A stretch of DNA of 64,000 nt. It comes from Ectopseudomonas chengduensis. Its GTDB lineage: Bacteria > Pseudomonadota > Gammaproteobacteria > Pseudomonadales > Pseudomonadaceae. Within the stretch, counting starts at the first letter, position 1; every line of letters starts with the position of its first letter. Below the pieces are notes generated by a model. That model had not been told where the DNA came from, ran no database searches, and saw nothing but the letters and a program-made list of their open reading frames with translations. A program made the translations under genes and the position numbers. The stretch lies in NCBI RefSeq assembly GCF_900102635.1, contig NZ_FMZQ01000018.1, positions 1-64,000 of the forward strand, written 5' to 3'. This document shows, one piece after another, positions 33,565 to 43,104 of the stretch.

Positions 33565-34034
33565 GCCTTGACCAGCAGGGCCACGGCGTGCACCGCGATA
33601 CCTTCCTCACGCCCGGTGAAACCCAGCTTCTCGGTGGTGGTGGCCTTGACGTTGACCTGATCCAGCTCGATGCCCAGATCCTCGGCAATGCGCTCGCGCA
33701 TGCTCTGAATGTGCGGAGCCATCTTCGGCGCCTGGGCGATGATAGTGGCGTCGACGTTACCCACCGCGTAGCCCTTGCCCCGCACCAGGCCCATCACATG
33801 GCGCAGCAGGGCGCGGCTGTCAGCGCCCTTGAGGGTCGGATCGGTATCGGGGAAGTGCTTGCCGATATCGCCCAGCGCCACGGCGCCAAGCAGCGCATCA
33901 CTCAGGGCGTGCAGCAGCACGTCACCGTCGGAGTGAGCGACAAGACCGAATTTATGGGGAATCCGTACGCCGCCGAGGGTGATGAAATCGCCTTCGCCGA
34001 AGCGGTGTACGTCATAGCCATGACCGATACGCAT
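33561..34034 (-). CDS. ispF: 2-C-methyl-D-erythritol 2,4-cyclodiphosphate synthase IspF, 157 aa
   Basis: MEP-pathway enzyme that cyclises CDP-methylerythritol 2-phosphate. Zinc ligands lie in RIGHGYDVHRF (Asp and His) and in GDVLLHALSDALLGA. The C-terminal TTEKLGFTGREEGI motif is present. The start at 34034 fits the family; the upstream frame to 34079 falls in repeat DNA. In many bacteria ispF adjoins ispD; here ispD is about 3.7 kb away, with the formaldehyde genes, a regulator and an HPF-like gene between. Confidence 0.95.
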   Translation of the reverse strand: MRIGHGYDVHRFGEGDFITLGGVRIPHKFGLVAHSDGDVLLHALSDALLGAVALGDIGKHFPDTDPTLKGADSRALLRHVMGLVRGKGYAVGNVDATIIAQAPKMAPHIQSMRERIAEDLGIELDQVNVKATTTEKLGFTGREEGIAVHAVALLVKA

Positions 34035-34084
34035 AAAGAACAACGCCCTGAAAAAGTCAGGGCGTGATTCTAACCGCATTGCCC

Positions 34085-34138
34085 CGTAGCCCGGATGAAA
34101 TCCGGGGAGCGAATTTCTCGGATTTCATCCGGGCTACG
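34085..34138. repeat. Interspersed inverted repeat, CGTAGCCCGGATG type
   Basis: Perfect 19-base arms, CGTAGCCCGGATGAAATCC (34085-34103) and its reverse complement (34120-34138). It belongs to the same family as 15663-15723 and fills the gap between the fghA stop and ispF start, both on the minus strand. Confidence 0.85.
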
Positions 34139-34139
34139 A

Positions 34140-34982
34140 CTACCGCAAAGCGGCAGCGTGATGACGCAGGTGATCGTCGATGAAGCTGGCGATGAAGTAG
34201 TAGCTGTGGTCATAGCCCGGCTGCATGCGCAGCGTCAGCGGATGAGCGGCCGTCTTGGCAGCAGCCTGCAACGCCTGCGGCTTGAGCTGGCCTTCGAGAA
34301 AATCGTCACGATCGCCCTGATCGACCAGGATCGGCAGTTTCTCGCTGGCTTCGGCGATCAGCACGCTGGCATCCCACTCACGCCAACGCGAACGCTCCTC
34401 GCCCAGGTACAGGGAAAAGGCCTTCTCGCCCCACGGGCAGTTCATCGGATTGCTGATCGGTGAGAACGCCGATACCGACTGATAACGCCCCGGATTCTTC
34501 AGCGCACAGATCAACGCACCGTGACCGCCCATGGAATGGCCGGCGATGCCGCGCTTGTCCGAGACGGGGAAGTTGGCCTCGATCAGCGCTGGCAACTCCT
34601 GCACCACGTAGTCGTACATGCGGTAGTGCCGCGCGAAGGGCTCCTGGGTGGCATTGACATAGAAGCCTGCACCCAGACCGAAGTCATAGGCGCCGTTGGC
34701 GTCATCGGCCACGCCCTCGCCACGCGGGCTGGTGTCCGGCGCGATGATGATCAACCCCAGTTCGGCTGCCATGCGCTGAGCGCCAGCCTTCTGCATGAAG
34801 TTCTCGTCGGTGCAGGTCAACCCGCTCAGCCAGTACAGCACCGGCAGCTTGGCACCCTGCTCGGCCTGAGGCGGCAGATAGACGGCGAACACCATGTCGC
34901 AGTTGAGGCTGCTGGAGCGATGGCGGTAGCGCTTGTGCCAGCCGCCGAAACTCTTGTTGCTGGAAACGATTTCGAGGGTCAT
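34140..34982 (-). CDS. fghA: S-formylglutathione hydrolase, 280 aa
   Basis: Second step of glutathione-dependent formaldehyde detoxification: S-formylglutathione to formate and glutathione. It is an esterase-D type alpha/beta hydrolase with the nucleophile motif GHSMGGHGAL, the Asp in DQGDRDDFL and the His in YDHSYYF. The ATG at 34982 is chosen because AAGGAG stands 5 bases upstream; a GTG at 34988 is too close to it. It follows adhC on the same strand across an interspersed repeat. Confidence 0.95.
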   Translation of the reverse strand: MTLEIVSSNKSFGGWHKRYRHRSSSLNCDMVFAVYLPPQAEQGAKLPVLYWLSGLTCTDENFMQKAGAQRMAAELGLIIIAPDTSPRGEGVADDANGAYDFGLGAGFYVNATQEPFARHYRMYDYVVQELPALIEANFPVSDKRGIAGHSMGGHGALICALKNPGRYQSVSAFSPISNPMNCPWGEKAFSLYLGEERSRWREWDASVLIAEASEKLPILVDQGDRDDFLEGQLKPQALQAAAKTAAHPLTLRMQPGYDHSYYFIASFIDDHLRHHAAALR

Positions 34983-34992
34983 GACCACTCCT

Positions 34993-35056
34993 TAGGGTGC
35001 GCCATGCGCACCAAGAGTTAGCGGTGCGTGCAGCCCAGGCGGCCCGCGCACCCTAC
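34993..35056. repeat. Interspersed inverted repeat, TAGGGTGCGCC type
   Basis: The left arm TAGGGTGCGCCATGCGCACC (34993-35012) faces a degenerate right arm ending GCGCACCCTAC (35046-35056). It is the same family as 13523-13588 and lies between adhC and fghA in their presumed transcript. Confidence 0.65.
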
Positions 35057-35094
35057 GAAAGAATCCGCACGACCATCAGCCGTGCGGCGCGCCA

Positions 35095-36207
35095 TCAAAA
35101 ATGGATGACGGTACGGATGCTCTTGCCCTCGTGCATCAGCTCGAACGCTTCGTTGATCTCGTCCAGCCCCATGTTGTGGGTGATGAAGGTGTCCAGCGGA
35201 ATCTCGCCGCTCTGCGCCTTCTCGACATAGCTCGGCAGCTCGGTACGACCCTTGACGCCACCGAAGGCACTGCCGCGCCAGACGCGGCCGGTCACCAGTT
35301 GGAATGGGCGGGTGCTGATCTCGGCACCGGCCGGCGCAACGCCAATGATGGTCGACTCGCCCCAGCCCTTGTGGCAGCACTCCAGCGCGGCGCGCATCAG
35401 TTGCACGTTGCCGATGCACTCGAAGCTGTAGTCGACGCCACCGTCGGTCATCTCGACGATGACTTCCTGGATCGGCTTGCTGTGATCCTTCGGATTGACG
35501 AAGTCGGTGATGCCCAGCTCACGTGCCACGGCTTCCTTGGCCGGATTGATATCGATGCCGATGATGCGCGAAGCCTTGGCCATCTTGGCGCCGATGATCG
35601 CCGCCAGTCCGATACCGCCCAGGCCGAAGATGGCCACAGTGGAGCCCTCGGTGACCTTGGCGGTGTTGAGCACGGCACCAATACCGGTGGTCACGCCACA
35701 ACCGAGCAGGCAGACCTTCTCCAGCGGCGCCTCCTTGGGGATCTTGGCCAGGGAGACTTCCGGCAGCACGGTGTACTCGGAGAAGGTCGAGCAGCCCATG
35801 TAGTGATAGATCGGCTCGCCGTTGTAGGAGAAGCGGCTGGTACCGTCAGGCATCAGACCCTTGCCCTGGGTGGCGCGCACCGAGCTGCACAGGTTGGTCT
35901 TGTTGGATTTGCAGAATTTGCACTCGCCGCACTCGGCGGTGTACAGCGGGATCACGTGGTCGCCGACCGTCAGCGAGGTGACCCCCTCGCCCACCGCCTC
36001 GACGATGCCACCACCTTCGTGACCGAGAATGCAGGGGAACACGCCCTCGCTGTCCTGGCCGGACAGGGTGTAGGCGTCGGTGTGGCAGACGCCGGTCGCG
36101 ACGATACGCACCAGCACCTCGCCGGCCTTGGGCGGCGCCACATCGACTTCGACGATTTTCAGGGGTTCATTCGGGGCGAAGGCGACGGCGGCACGAGACT
36201 TGATCAT
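35095..36207 (-). CDS. adhC: S-(hydroxymethyl)glutathione dehydrogenase / class III alcohol dehydrogenase, 370 aa
   Basis: First enzyme of the glutathione-dependent formaldehyde pathway; NAD-linked and zinc-dependent. Catalytic zinc ligands include C41 in GVCHTDAYT and H63 in LGHEGGG; the structural zinc cysteines are C93, C96, C99 and C107. The NAD-binding motif is IFGLGGIGLAAI. Also known as frmA or flhA in other genera. With fghA downstream it forms the detoxification pair, and a divergent LysR regulator lies upstream. Confidence 0.96.
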   Translation of the reverse strand: MIKSRAAVAFAPNEPLKIVEVDVAPPKAGEVLVRIVATGVCHTDAYTLSGQDSEGVFPCILGHEGGGIVEAVGEGVTSLTVGDHVIPLYTAECGECKFCKSNKTNLCSSVRATQGKGLMPDGTSRFSYNGEPIYHYMGCSTFSEYTVLPEVSLAKIPKEAPLEKVCLLGCGVTTGIGAVLNTAKVTEGSTVAIFGLGGIGLAAIIGAKMAKASRIIGIDINPAKEAVARELGITDFVNPKDHSKPIQEVIVEMTDGGVDYSFECIGNVQLMRAALECCHKGWGESTIIGVAPAGAEISTRPFQLVTGRVWRGSAFGGVKGRTELPSYVEKAQSGEIPLDTFITHNMGLDEINEAFELMHEGKSIRTVIHF

Positions 36208-36289
36208 GACAGTTCTCTCAGGGGAGCGTGGACAGTGGTCGGCAGTCTAGTTCATGTCCAATACGAGATAATCAGCAGAAGAGCAAAAC

Positions 36290-36311
36290 ATTATTGCTGT
36301 ACAGGGATAAT
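36290..36311. promoter_or_regulatory. Candidate operator palindrome between adhC and gfnR
   Basis: ATTAT-TG-CTGTACAG-GG-ATAAT is symmetric over 18 of 22 positions and lies mid-way between the two divergent genes. LysR-type regulators commonly bind such sites near divergent promoters. A -10-like TAATAT for the regulator overlaps its right edge (36308-36313). Confidence 0.5.
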
Positions 36312-36328
36312 ATTGGGTCTCCTTACAT

Positions 36329-36350
36329 TGCCCGCAAGCGGGCTCCTACA
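36329..36350 (-). repeat. Single REP-like element
   Basis: CCCGC-AA-GCGGG followed by CTCCTACA. On the minus strand it reads TGTAGGAGCCCGCTTGCGGG, a common Pseudomonas REP form. It lies just upstream of the LysR gene. Confidence 0.65.
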
Positions 36351-36393
36351 GGGGCAGCCGGATGCAATCGGCAGCACAGGAGAAGAAGCATCG

Positions 36394-37290
36394 ATGAATC
36401 GCTGGGAAGGACTCGACGAATTCGTTGCCGTCGCCGAATGCGGGCAATTCAGTGCCGCCGCCGAGCGCCTGGGATTGTCCACCTCGCAGGTCAGCCGCCA
36501 GGTCGCACGCCTGGAAGAGCGCCTGCAGAGCCGCCTGTTCTACCGCAGCACCAGACGGGTCGCGCTGACCGAGGCCGGCCAGTTGTTTCTACAACACTGC
36601 CAGCGCCTGCAGGATGCCCGCGAAGAAGCGCTGCGAGCAGTCGGTGATCTCGGCGCTGAACCCAAGGGGCTGTTGCGCATGACCTGTGCGGTGGCTTACG
36701 GCGAGCGCTTCATCGTACCGCTGGTCAACGACTTCATGGCGCGGCATCCGCAATTGCGCGTGGAGATCGAACTGTCCAACCGTCAGCTCGACATGCTGCA
36801 CGAAGGCCTGGACCTGGCCATCCGCCTGGGGCGCCTGCAGGACTCGCGTCTGATGGCCGCACGCCTGGCACCTCGCGAAATGTACCTGTGCGCAGCCCCC
36901 GACTATCTGCAGCGCTACGGGCGTCCGCACTCGTTATCCGAGCTAGCCCGACACAACTGCCTGGTAGGTAGCAGCGACCACTGGAGCTTTGCCCAGAACG
37001 GCCGTGAAACCCAGGTGCGCATACAGGGTAACTGGCGTTGCAATAGCGGCCAGGCCGTGCTCGACGCAGCGCTGCGCGGTTTTGGGCTGTGTCAGTTGCC
37101 GGACTATTACGTATTGGAACACCTGCGCAGCGGCCGGCTGATCTCCCTGCTGGAGCAGCACCGCCCACCCAACACAGCCGTCTGGGCACTCTATCCGCAG
37201 CAGCGACATCTCTCGCCCAAGGTACGTCAGTTGATCGACTCGCTGCGCCAGGGACTTGGCCAACGCGCCGAATACCTCGATCACTCCTGA
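36394..37290 (+). CDS. gfnR: LysR-type regulator, GfnR-like, 298 aa
   Basis: Residues 1-60 carry the LysR helix-turn-helix (FVAVAECGQFSAAAERLGLS, TSQVSRQVARLEERL); a substrate-binding domain fills about 90-295. It is divergent from adhC, the position of GfnR (PA3630), which activates the formaldehyde genes of P. aeruginosa; the symbol rests on this context. The start at 36394 is supported by AGGAG about 13 bases upstream with more purines nearer. A frame open far upstream through the antisense of adhC is rejected as an artefact of base composition. The effector may be formaldehyde or an adduct (inference). Confidence 0.85.
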   Translation: MNRWEGLDEFVAVAECGQFSAAAERLGLSTSQVSRQVARLEERLQSRLFYRSTRRVALTEAGQLFLQHCQRLQDAREEALRAVGDLGAEPKGLLRMTCAVAYGERFIVPLVNDFMARHPQLRVEIELSNRQLDMLHEGLDLAIRLGRLQDSRLMAARLAPREMYLCAAPDYLQRYGRPHSLSELARHNCLVGSSDHWSFAQNGRETQVRIQGNWRCNSGQAVLDAALRGFGLCQLPDYYVLEHLRSGRLISLLEQHRPPNTAVWALYPQQRHLSPKVRQLIDSLRQGLGQRAEYLDHS

Positions 37291-37385
37291 GGTTCTGCAA
37301 CAACCTTGTCACCCAGCTGAACGGTCATGGAATGTCACAAGCCGGGGCGAAACTTGAGCGAGACGACCGCGTCACAACCCATGCA

Positions 37386-37401
37386 CCCCGCCCAAACGGG
37401 G
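37386..37401 (+). promoter_or_regulatory. Hairpin in leader of the HPF-like gene
   Basis: CCCCG-CCCAAA-CGGGG lies 33 bases before the HPF-like start. The role is unknown; it could also end gfnR transcription weakly. Confidence 0.35.
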
Positions 37402-37433
37402 CCTCACGAACTCAGCTACATGAGGACATGGTT

Positions 37434-37757
37434 ATGCAGGTTCTGGTCAACAGTGGTAAGCACGTCACCTCCTCGATGGACTTCAAGGACGACATTCGCA
37501 GTCGCATCCGGGACAAGCTCCAGCGCTACGAGGACCACCTCACCCGGATCGAAATTCATCTCTCCGACGAGAACGCGCTCAAGAGTGGCCCACAGGACAA
37601 GCGCTGCAAGGTCGAGGCACGAATGAAAGGACGCGATCCACTGACGGTCTCCCACGATGCCAGCGAACTGCAGCAGGCGATCGACGGCGCCATGAACAAG
37701 CTGACCAACGCGCTGGATCGCAACCTGGGCAAAGATGCCAAGCGCTGGACACACTGA
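37434..37757 (+). CDS. HPF/RaiA-family ribosome-associated protein, 107 aa
   Basis: A small protein with the beta-alpha-beta-beta-beta-alpha pattern of hibernation factors: an N-terminal strand, a basic helix (DIRSRIRDKLQRYEDHLTRI), an EIHLSDEN strand, a KCxVEARMKGRDPLTV-like strand, and a final helix (ELQQAIDGAMNKLTNALDR). Similarity to classical Hpf is moderate, so it may be a divergent paralogue with a different partner. The start at 37434 is chosen because GAGGA is 7 bases upstream; an ATG at 37428 is only one base from it. It lies between gfnR and the convergent ispD. Confidence 0.72.
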   Translation: MQVLVNSGKHVTSSMDFKDDIRSRIRDKLQRYEDHLTRIEIHLSDENALKSGPQDKRCKVEARMKGRDPLTVSHDASELQQAIDGAMNKLTNALDRNLGKDAKRWTH

Positions 37758-37772
37758 TGCGACAGTTCTAGT

Positions 37773-38471
37773 TCAACGGCCTTGCGACCATACGGACTGT
37801 AGATAATGCAAATCTTCCGGGCGGGTAACCTTGAGGTTGTCCGCCCGGCCTTCGATGAGCCGGGGCGACTGCCCTGCCCACTCCATGGCCGAGGCTTCAT
37901 CGGTCACTGCCACACCTTCTTCCAGCGCTTGCGCCAGTGACTCGCGTAACGCCCCCAGGCGGAACATCTGCGGTGTGTAGGCCTGCCAGATCACGCTACG
38001 ATCCACGGTCTCCAACACTCGACCATCGCTGCCGACACGCTTGAGCGTATCGCGCACCGGCACCGCCAGCAGGCCGCCGACCGGATCATCGGTCAGACTG
38101 TCTAGTAGGCGATCCAGGTCCGCAGGGGTGAGATTGGGACGCGCGGCGTCGTGCACCAGCACCCAATCATCGCTATCGGCACCACCGGCCAGTAACGAGT
38201 CCAGCCCGGCCAGCACCGAGTCGGCGCGCTCACGCCCGCCAGGCGCACGGCGGATGCGCAGATCACGCGCCAGTGGCAACTGCGGCCAGAACGGGTCATC
38301 CACGGCAACGCATACCACCGCGCCCAACAGGCCGGGATGATCGAGAAAACAATGCAGGGTATGTTCGAGAATGCAGCGGCCGGCGATCTGCAGGTACTGC
38401 TTGGGGCGGTCGGCGGCCATCCGCGCGCCGACGCCAGCGGCCGGGATCACCAGCCAGAATTTCGTGGTCAT
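37773..38471 (-). CDS. ispD: 2-C-methyl-D-erythritol 4-phosphate cytidylyltransferase IspD, 232 aa
   Basis: MEP-pathway enzyme that activates methylerythritol phosphate with CTP. The nucleotide-binding motif is IPAAGVGARMAADRPKQYL; the motif VLVHDAARPNLTPADL and the ending DNLKVTRPEDL are present. Its start overlaps the ftsB stop by 4 bases, so the pair is translationally coupled, as in many gammaproteobacteria. Confidence 0.95.
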   Translation of the reverse strand: MTTKFWLVIPAAGVGARMAADRPKQYLQIAGRCILEHTLHCFLDHPGLLGAVVCVAVDDPFWPQLPLARDLRIRRAPGGRERADSVLAGLDSLLAGGADSDDWVLVHDAARPNLTPADLDRLLDSLTDDPVGGLLAVPVRDTLKRVGSDGRVLETVDRSVIWQAYTPQMFRLGALRESLAQALEEGVAVTDEASAMEWAGQSPRLIEGRADNLKVTRPEDLHYLQSVWSQGR

Positions 38472-38746
38472 TCGGTCAGCAGATAGAGGGTTTCACCCTC
38501 TTTGAGCATGCCCAACTCGTGACGCGCGCGCTCTTCCACGGTTTCCATACCGCGCTTGAGCTCCATCACCTCGGCCTCGAGAATACGATTGCGCTCCAGC
38601 AACCGCTCGTTCTCGCCCTCCTGTTCGGCGATCTGCTGTTGCAGACGGCTGGCAGCAGCCAGGCTGCCGTCGCCAATCCACAGTCGATACTGCAGACCGA
38701 CCAGCAACAGGATCAGCACGATAAACAGCCAATACGGACTACGCAT
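38468..38746 (-). CDS. ftsB: Cell division protein FtsB, 92 aa
   Basis: Bitopic divisome protein that forms the FtsQ-FtsB-FtsL complex. A short cytoplasmic end is followed by one membrane helix (WLFIVLILLLVGLQYRLW, about residues 5-22) and a coiled coil (about 30-70), ending EERARHELGMLKEGET. The start at 38746 (MRSPYWLF) matches the family; ATGs further upstream at 38770, 38776 and 38794 are in frame but give a non-family extension. It is downstream of eno across a terminator and a REP pair. Confidence 0.92.
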   Translation of the reverse strand: MRSPYWLFIVLILLLVGLQYRLWIGDGSLAAASRLQQQIAEQEGENERLLERNRILEAEVMELKRGMETVEERARHELGMLKEGETLYLLTE

Positions 38747-38914
38747 GGAGCGGCTCGCAGATTGAGTCATCGGCATGGTAGGGGCTGCGTTCATGCTTGA
38801 AAAGAAGCCGTCTGATGAGTGACATGGGGTTTCGGTACCTGCATCCGTGCATTGGTTCCCTGGGATCGACGAAGCGTCCACGAAAAAGGCCATGCCCGCA
38901 ATGACGCAGCCTTT

Positions 38915-38962
38915 GTAGGAGCGGCTTCAGCCGCGAAAATTCGCGGATAAATCCGCTCCTAC
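38915..38962. repeat. REP-type inverted repeat pair
   Basis: Outer arms GTAGGAGCGG (38915-38924) and CCGCTCCTAC (38953-38962) enclose an inner hairpin CCGCGAA-AA-TTCGCGG. This is the widespread Pseudomonas REP form and lies between eno and ftsB. Confidence 0.85.
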
Positions 38963-38994
38963 AGCATGCAGCACCAACGCTGGGATAACCACGA

Positions 38995-39020
38995 AAAAGG
39001 GCGACTTGCGTCGCCCTTTT
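38995..39020. terminator. eno terminator
   Basis: An 11-bp stem, AAAAGGGCGAC / GTCGCCCTTTT, with a TTGC loop. A-runs and T-runs on both sides make it functional in either direction. It lies 15 bases past the eno stop. Confidence 0.9.
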
Positions 39021-39035
39021 CAGTCTACACGACGG

Positions 39036-40325
<1,290 letters not shown>

Positions 40326-40472
40326 TCTTGATAACGCTCCAAAGGTTGACGATAAGACGGCAGCAGCAGGCTGCACTGGGCCGTCGCTGCCGGAGGGCAG
40401 ATCGACGGCTCACTCTGACTCACGGGTCAGGGGGATTTTTCTCGGGCGGCACTTTACCGGATTACGACCGGC

Positions 40473-41318
40473 TCAGGCAGTCTCGATCGGCGGAAAACTC
40501 TTGATCAGGTCATCCAGCTGCTTGAGCTGAGTGAGGAACGGCTCCAGCTTGTTCAGGCGCAGGGCGCATGGACCGTCGCACTTGGCGTTTTCCGGATCCG
40601 GATGGGCTTCGAGGAACAGGCCTGCCAGGCCCTGGCTCATGCCGGCTTTGGCCAGATCGGTAACCTGGGCGCGGCGACCGCCAGCAGAGTCAGCGCGGCC
40701 ACCCGGCATCTGCAGAGCGTGGGTCACGTCGAAAAACACCGGGTACTCGAACTGCTTCATGATGCCGAAGCCGAGCATGTCCACCACCAGGTTGTTGTAA
40801 CCGAAGGAGCTGCCGCGCTCGCAAAGGATCAACTGATCATTACCAGCCTCTTCACACTTGGTGAGGATGTGCTTCATTTCCTGCGGAGCGAGGAACTGCG
40901 CCTTCTTGATGTTGATCACCGCGCCGGTTTTGGCCATGGCCACCACCAGATCGGTCTGCCGCGAGAGGAAGGCCGGCAACTGGATGATGTCGCACACCTC
41001 GGCCACTGCAGCCGCCTGGTGCGGTTCGTGAACGTCGGTGATCACCGGCACGCCGAAGGTCTTCTTCACTTCCTCGAAGATCTTCATGCCCTCTTCCAGG
41101 CCCGGGCCGCGGAAGGAGGTGATGGAAGAGCGATTGGCCTTGTCGAAGCTGGCCTTGAACACGTAGGGGATGCCGAGCTTCTCGGTCACCCGCACGTATT
41201 CCTCGCAAGCCTGCATGGCCAGGTCGCGCGACTCGAGCACGTTAATGCCACCGAACAGCACGAACGGCTTGTCGTTGGCGATCTCGATGCCGCGAACCTT
41301 GATGATCTTCTGTGCCAT
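40473..41318 (-). CDS. kdsA: 3-deoxy-8-phosphooctulonate synthase KdsA, 281 aa
   Basis: Condenses arabinose 5-phosphate and PEP to KDO 8-phosphate for the lipopolysaccharide core. The family is recognised from FVLFGGINVLESRD, VFKASFDKANRSSITSFRGPG, TDVHEPHQAAAVAEVCDIIQ and LCERGSSFGYNNLVVDM. It starts 3 bases after the pyrG stop, so the two are co-transcribed. Confidence 0.96.
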   Translation of the reverse strand: MAQKIIKVRGIEIANDKPFVLFGGINVLESRDLAMQACEEYVRVTEKLGIPYVFKASFDKANRSSITSFRGPGLEEGMKIFEEVKKTFGVPVITDVHEPHQAAAVAEVCDIIQLPAFLSRQTDLVVAMAKTGAVINIKKAQFLAPQEMKHILTKCEEAGNDQLILCERGSSFGYNNLVVDMLGFGIMKQFEYPVFFDVTHALQMPGGRADSAGGRRAQVTDLAKAGMSQGLAGLFLEAHPDPENAKCDGPCALRLNKLEPFLTQLKQLDDLIKSFPPIETA

Positions 41319-41321
41319 GCG

Positions 41322-42953
41322 TTAAGCCTTCTTCGCTTTCTGCGCCAGAGCGGCGTTGACGAAACCGCTGAACAGCGGGTGACCGTCACGCGGCGTTGAA
41401 GTGAATTCCGGGTGGAACTGGCAAGCGACGAACCACGGATGATCCGGCGCCTCGACCACTTCCACCAGCGCGCCGTCGCCGGAACGACCGGTGACCTTCA
41501 GGCCAGCCTCGGTCAGTTTCGGCAGCAGGTTGTTGTTCACCTCGTAACGGTGACGGTGACGCTCGACGATCACGTCCTTGCCGTAGCAGTCATGCACCAG
41601 CGAACCGGCCTGCAGCTGGCAATCCTGCGCCCCCAGGCGCATGGTGCCGCCCAGATCGGAGCTCTCGCTACGCTGCTCGACGCTGCCTGCGGCATCCTGC
41701 CACTCGGTAATCAGACCCACTACCGGGTGAGCGCTGGCCATGTCGAATTCGGAAGAGTTGGCGTCGGTCCAGCCCACCACATTGCGGGCGTACTCGATCA
41801 CTGCCACCTGCATGCCGAGACAGATACCCAGGTAAGGGATCTTGTTCTCGCGGGCGTACTGCACGGTCTTGATCTTGCCTTCCACGCCACGCAGACCGAA
41901 GCCGCCCGGCACTAGGATGGCATCGACACCTTCGAGCAGCGCGGTGCCCTGGTTCTCGATGTCTTCGGAGTCGATATAACGCAGGTTGACCTTGGTACGG
42001 TTCTGGATGCCGGCATGGCTCATCGCTTCGATCAGCGACTTGTACGCATCGAGCAGCTCCATGTACTTGCCGACCATGGCGATGGTGACTTCTTTTTCCG
42101 GGTTGAGCTTGGCATCGACCACGCGATCCCACTCGGAAAGATCGGCGCCGCCACACTCCAGGCCGAAACGCTCGACGACGAAGTCGTCCAGACCCTGGGC
42201 ATGCAGCACACCCGGAATCTTGTAGATGGTGTCGACGTCTTCCAGGCTGATCACCGCACGCTCTTCGACGTTGGTGAACAGGGCGATCTTGCGCCGCGAG
42301 GACACATCGATCGGATGGTCGGAACGGCACACCAGCACGTCCGGCTGCAGGCCGATGGAGCGCAGCTCCTTGACCGAATGCTGGGTCGGCTTGGTCTTGG
42401 TCTCGCCGGCGGTGGCGATATACGGCACCAGAGTCAGGTGCATCAGCATGGCGCGCTTGGCGCCCACTTCCACACGCAGTTGGCGAATGGCTTCGAGGAA
42501 CGGCTGCGACTCGATATCGCCGACGGTGCCACCAATTTCCACCAGGGCCACGTCGGCATCGCCGGCACCCTTGATGATGCGACGCTTGATCTCGTCGGTG
42601 ATGTGCGGAATGACCTGAATGGTCGCGCCCAGGTAATCACCACGGCGCTCCTTGCGCAGCACATCTTCGTACACCCGACCGGTGGTGAAGTTGTTGCTCT
42701 TGCTCATCGTGGTACGGATGAAGCGCTCGTAGTGGCCCAGGTCGAGGTCGGTCTCGGCGCCGTCGTGGGTGACGAACACCTCACCGTGCTGGAACGGGCT
42801 CATGGTGCCCGGATCGACGTTGATGTAAGGGTCCAGCTTGAGCATGGTGACCTTCAGGCCCCGCGCCTCCAGGATGGCCGCCAGTGAAGCCGAGGCGATG
42901 CCTTTCCCCAATGAAGAAACAACACCACCCGTGACGAAGATGTAGCGCGTCAT
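41322..42953 (-). CDS. pyrG: CTP synthase PyrG, 543 aa
   Basis: Aminates UTP to CTP with glutamine. The synthase domain (about 1-265) opens with FVTGGVVSSLGKGIASASLA. The glutamine amidotransferase domain (about 290-540) has the nucleophile loop YLGICLGMQVAVIEYARN and the GDGALVEVVE and HPWFVACQFHPEF motifs. Length is typical. It heads pyrG-kdsA(-eno), downstream of tilS. Confidence 0.97.
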   Translation of the reverse strand: MTRYIFVTGGVVSSLGKGIASASLAAILEARGLKVTMLKLDPYINVDPGTMSPFQHGEVFVTHDGAETDLDLGHYERFIRTTMSKSNNFTTGRVYEDVLRKERRGDYLGATIQVIPHITDEIKRRIIKGAGDADVALVEIGGTVGDIESQPFLEAIRQLRVEVGAKRAMLMHLTLVPYIATAGETKTKPTQHSVKELRSIGLQPDVLVCRSDHPIDVSSRRKIALFTNVEERAVISLEDVDTIYKIPGVLHAQGLDDFVVERFGLECGGADLSEWDRVVDAKLNPEKEVTIAMVGKYMELLDAYKSLIEAMSHAGIQNRTKVNLRYIDSEDIENQGTALLEGVDAILVPGGFGLRGVEGKIKTVQYARENKIPYLGICLGMQVAVIEYARNVVGWTDANSSEFDMASAHPVVGLITEWQDAAGSVEQRSESSDLGGTMRLGAQDCQLQAGSLVHDCYGKDVIVERHRHRYEVNNNLLPKLTEAGLKVTGRSGDGALVEVVEAPDHPWFVACQFHPEFTSTPRDGHPLFSGFVNAALAQKAKKA

Positions 42954-43104
42954 GAAAAACCCTAGAAGTCTGCGTTTAAGCGGTCAGTGCCGCCGGGGAA
43001 AGCGAAGGAGCGCCATCAGTACGAACAATGGCAAGCTCGCCAAGCTCCCTGAGGGAGTCGGCAAAAGCTGTAGTAAGACGGGAGCGTAGTCTACCGGAAA
43101 GGCC

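Noticed and set aside
35101..36393. Very long open frame running antisense through adhC into the LysR gene
   Set aside because: High G+C codon bias keeps the antisense frame open. The LysR family begins at 36394 with its own ribosome site; the upstream part has no protein-like pattern.
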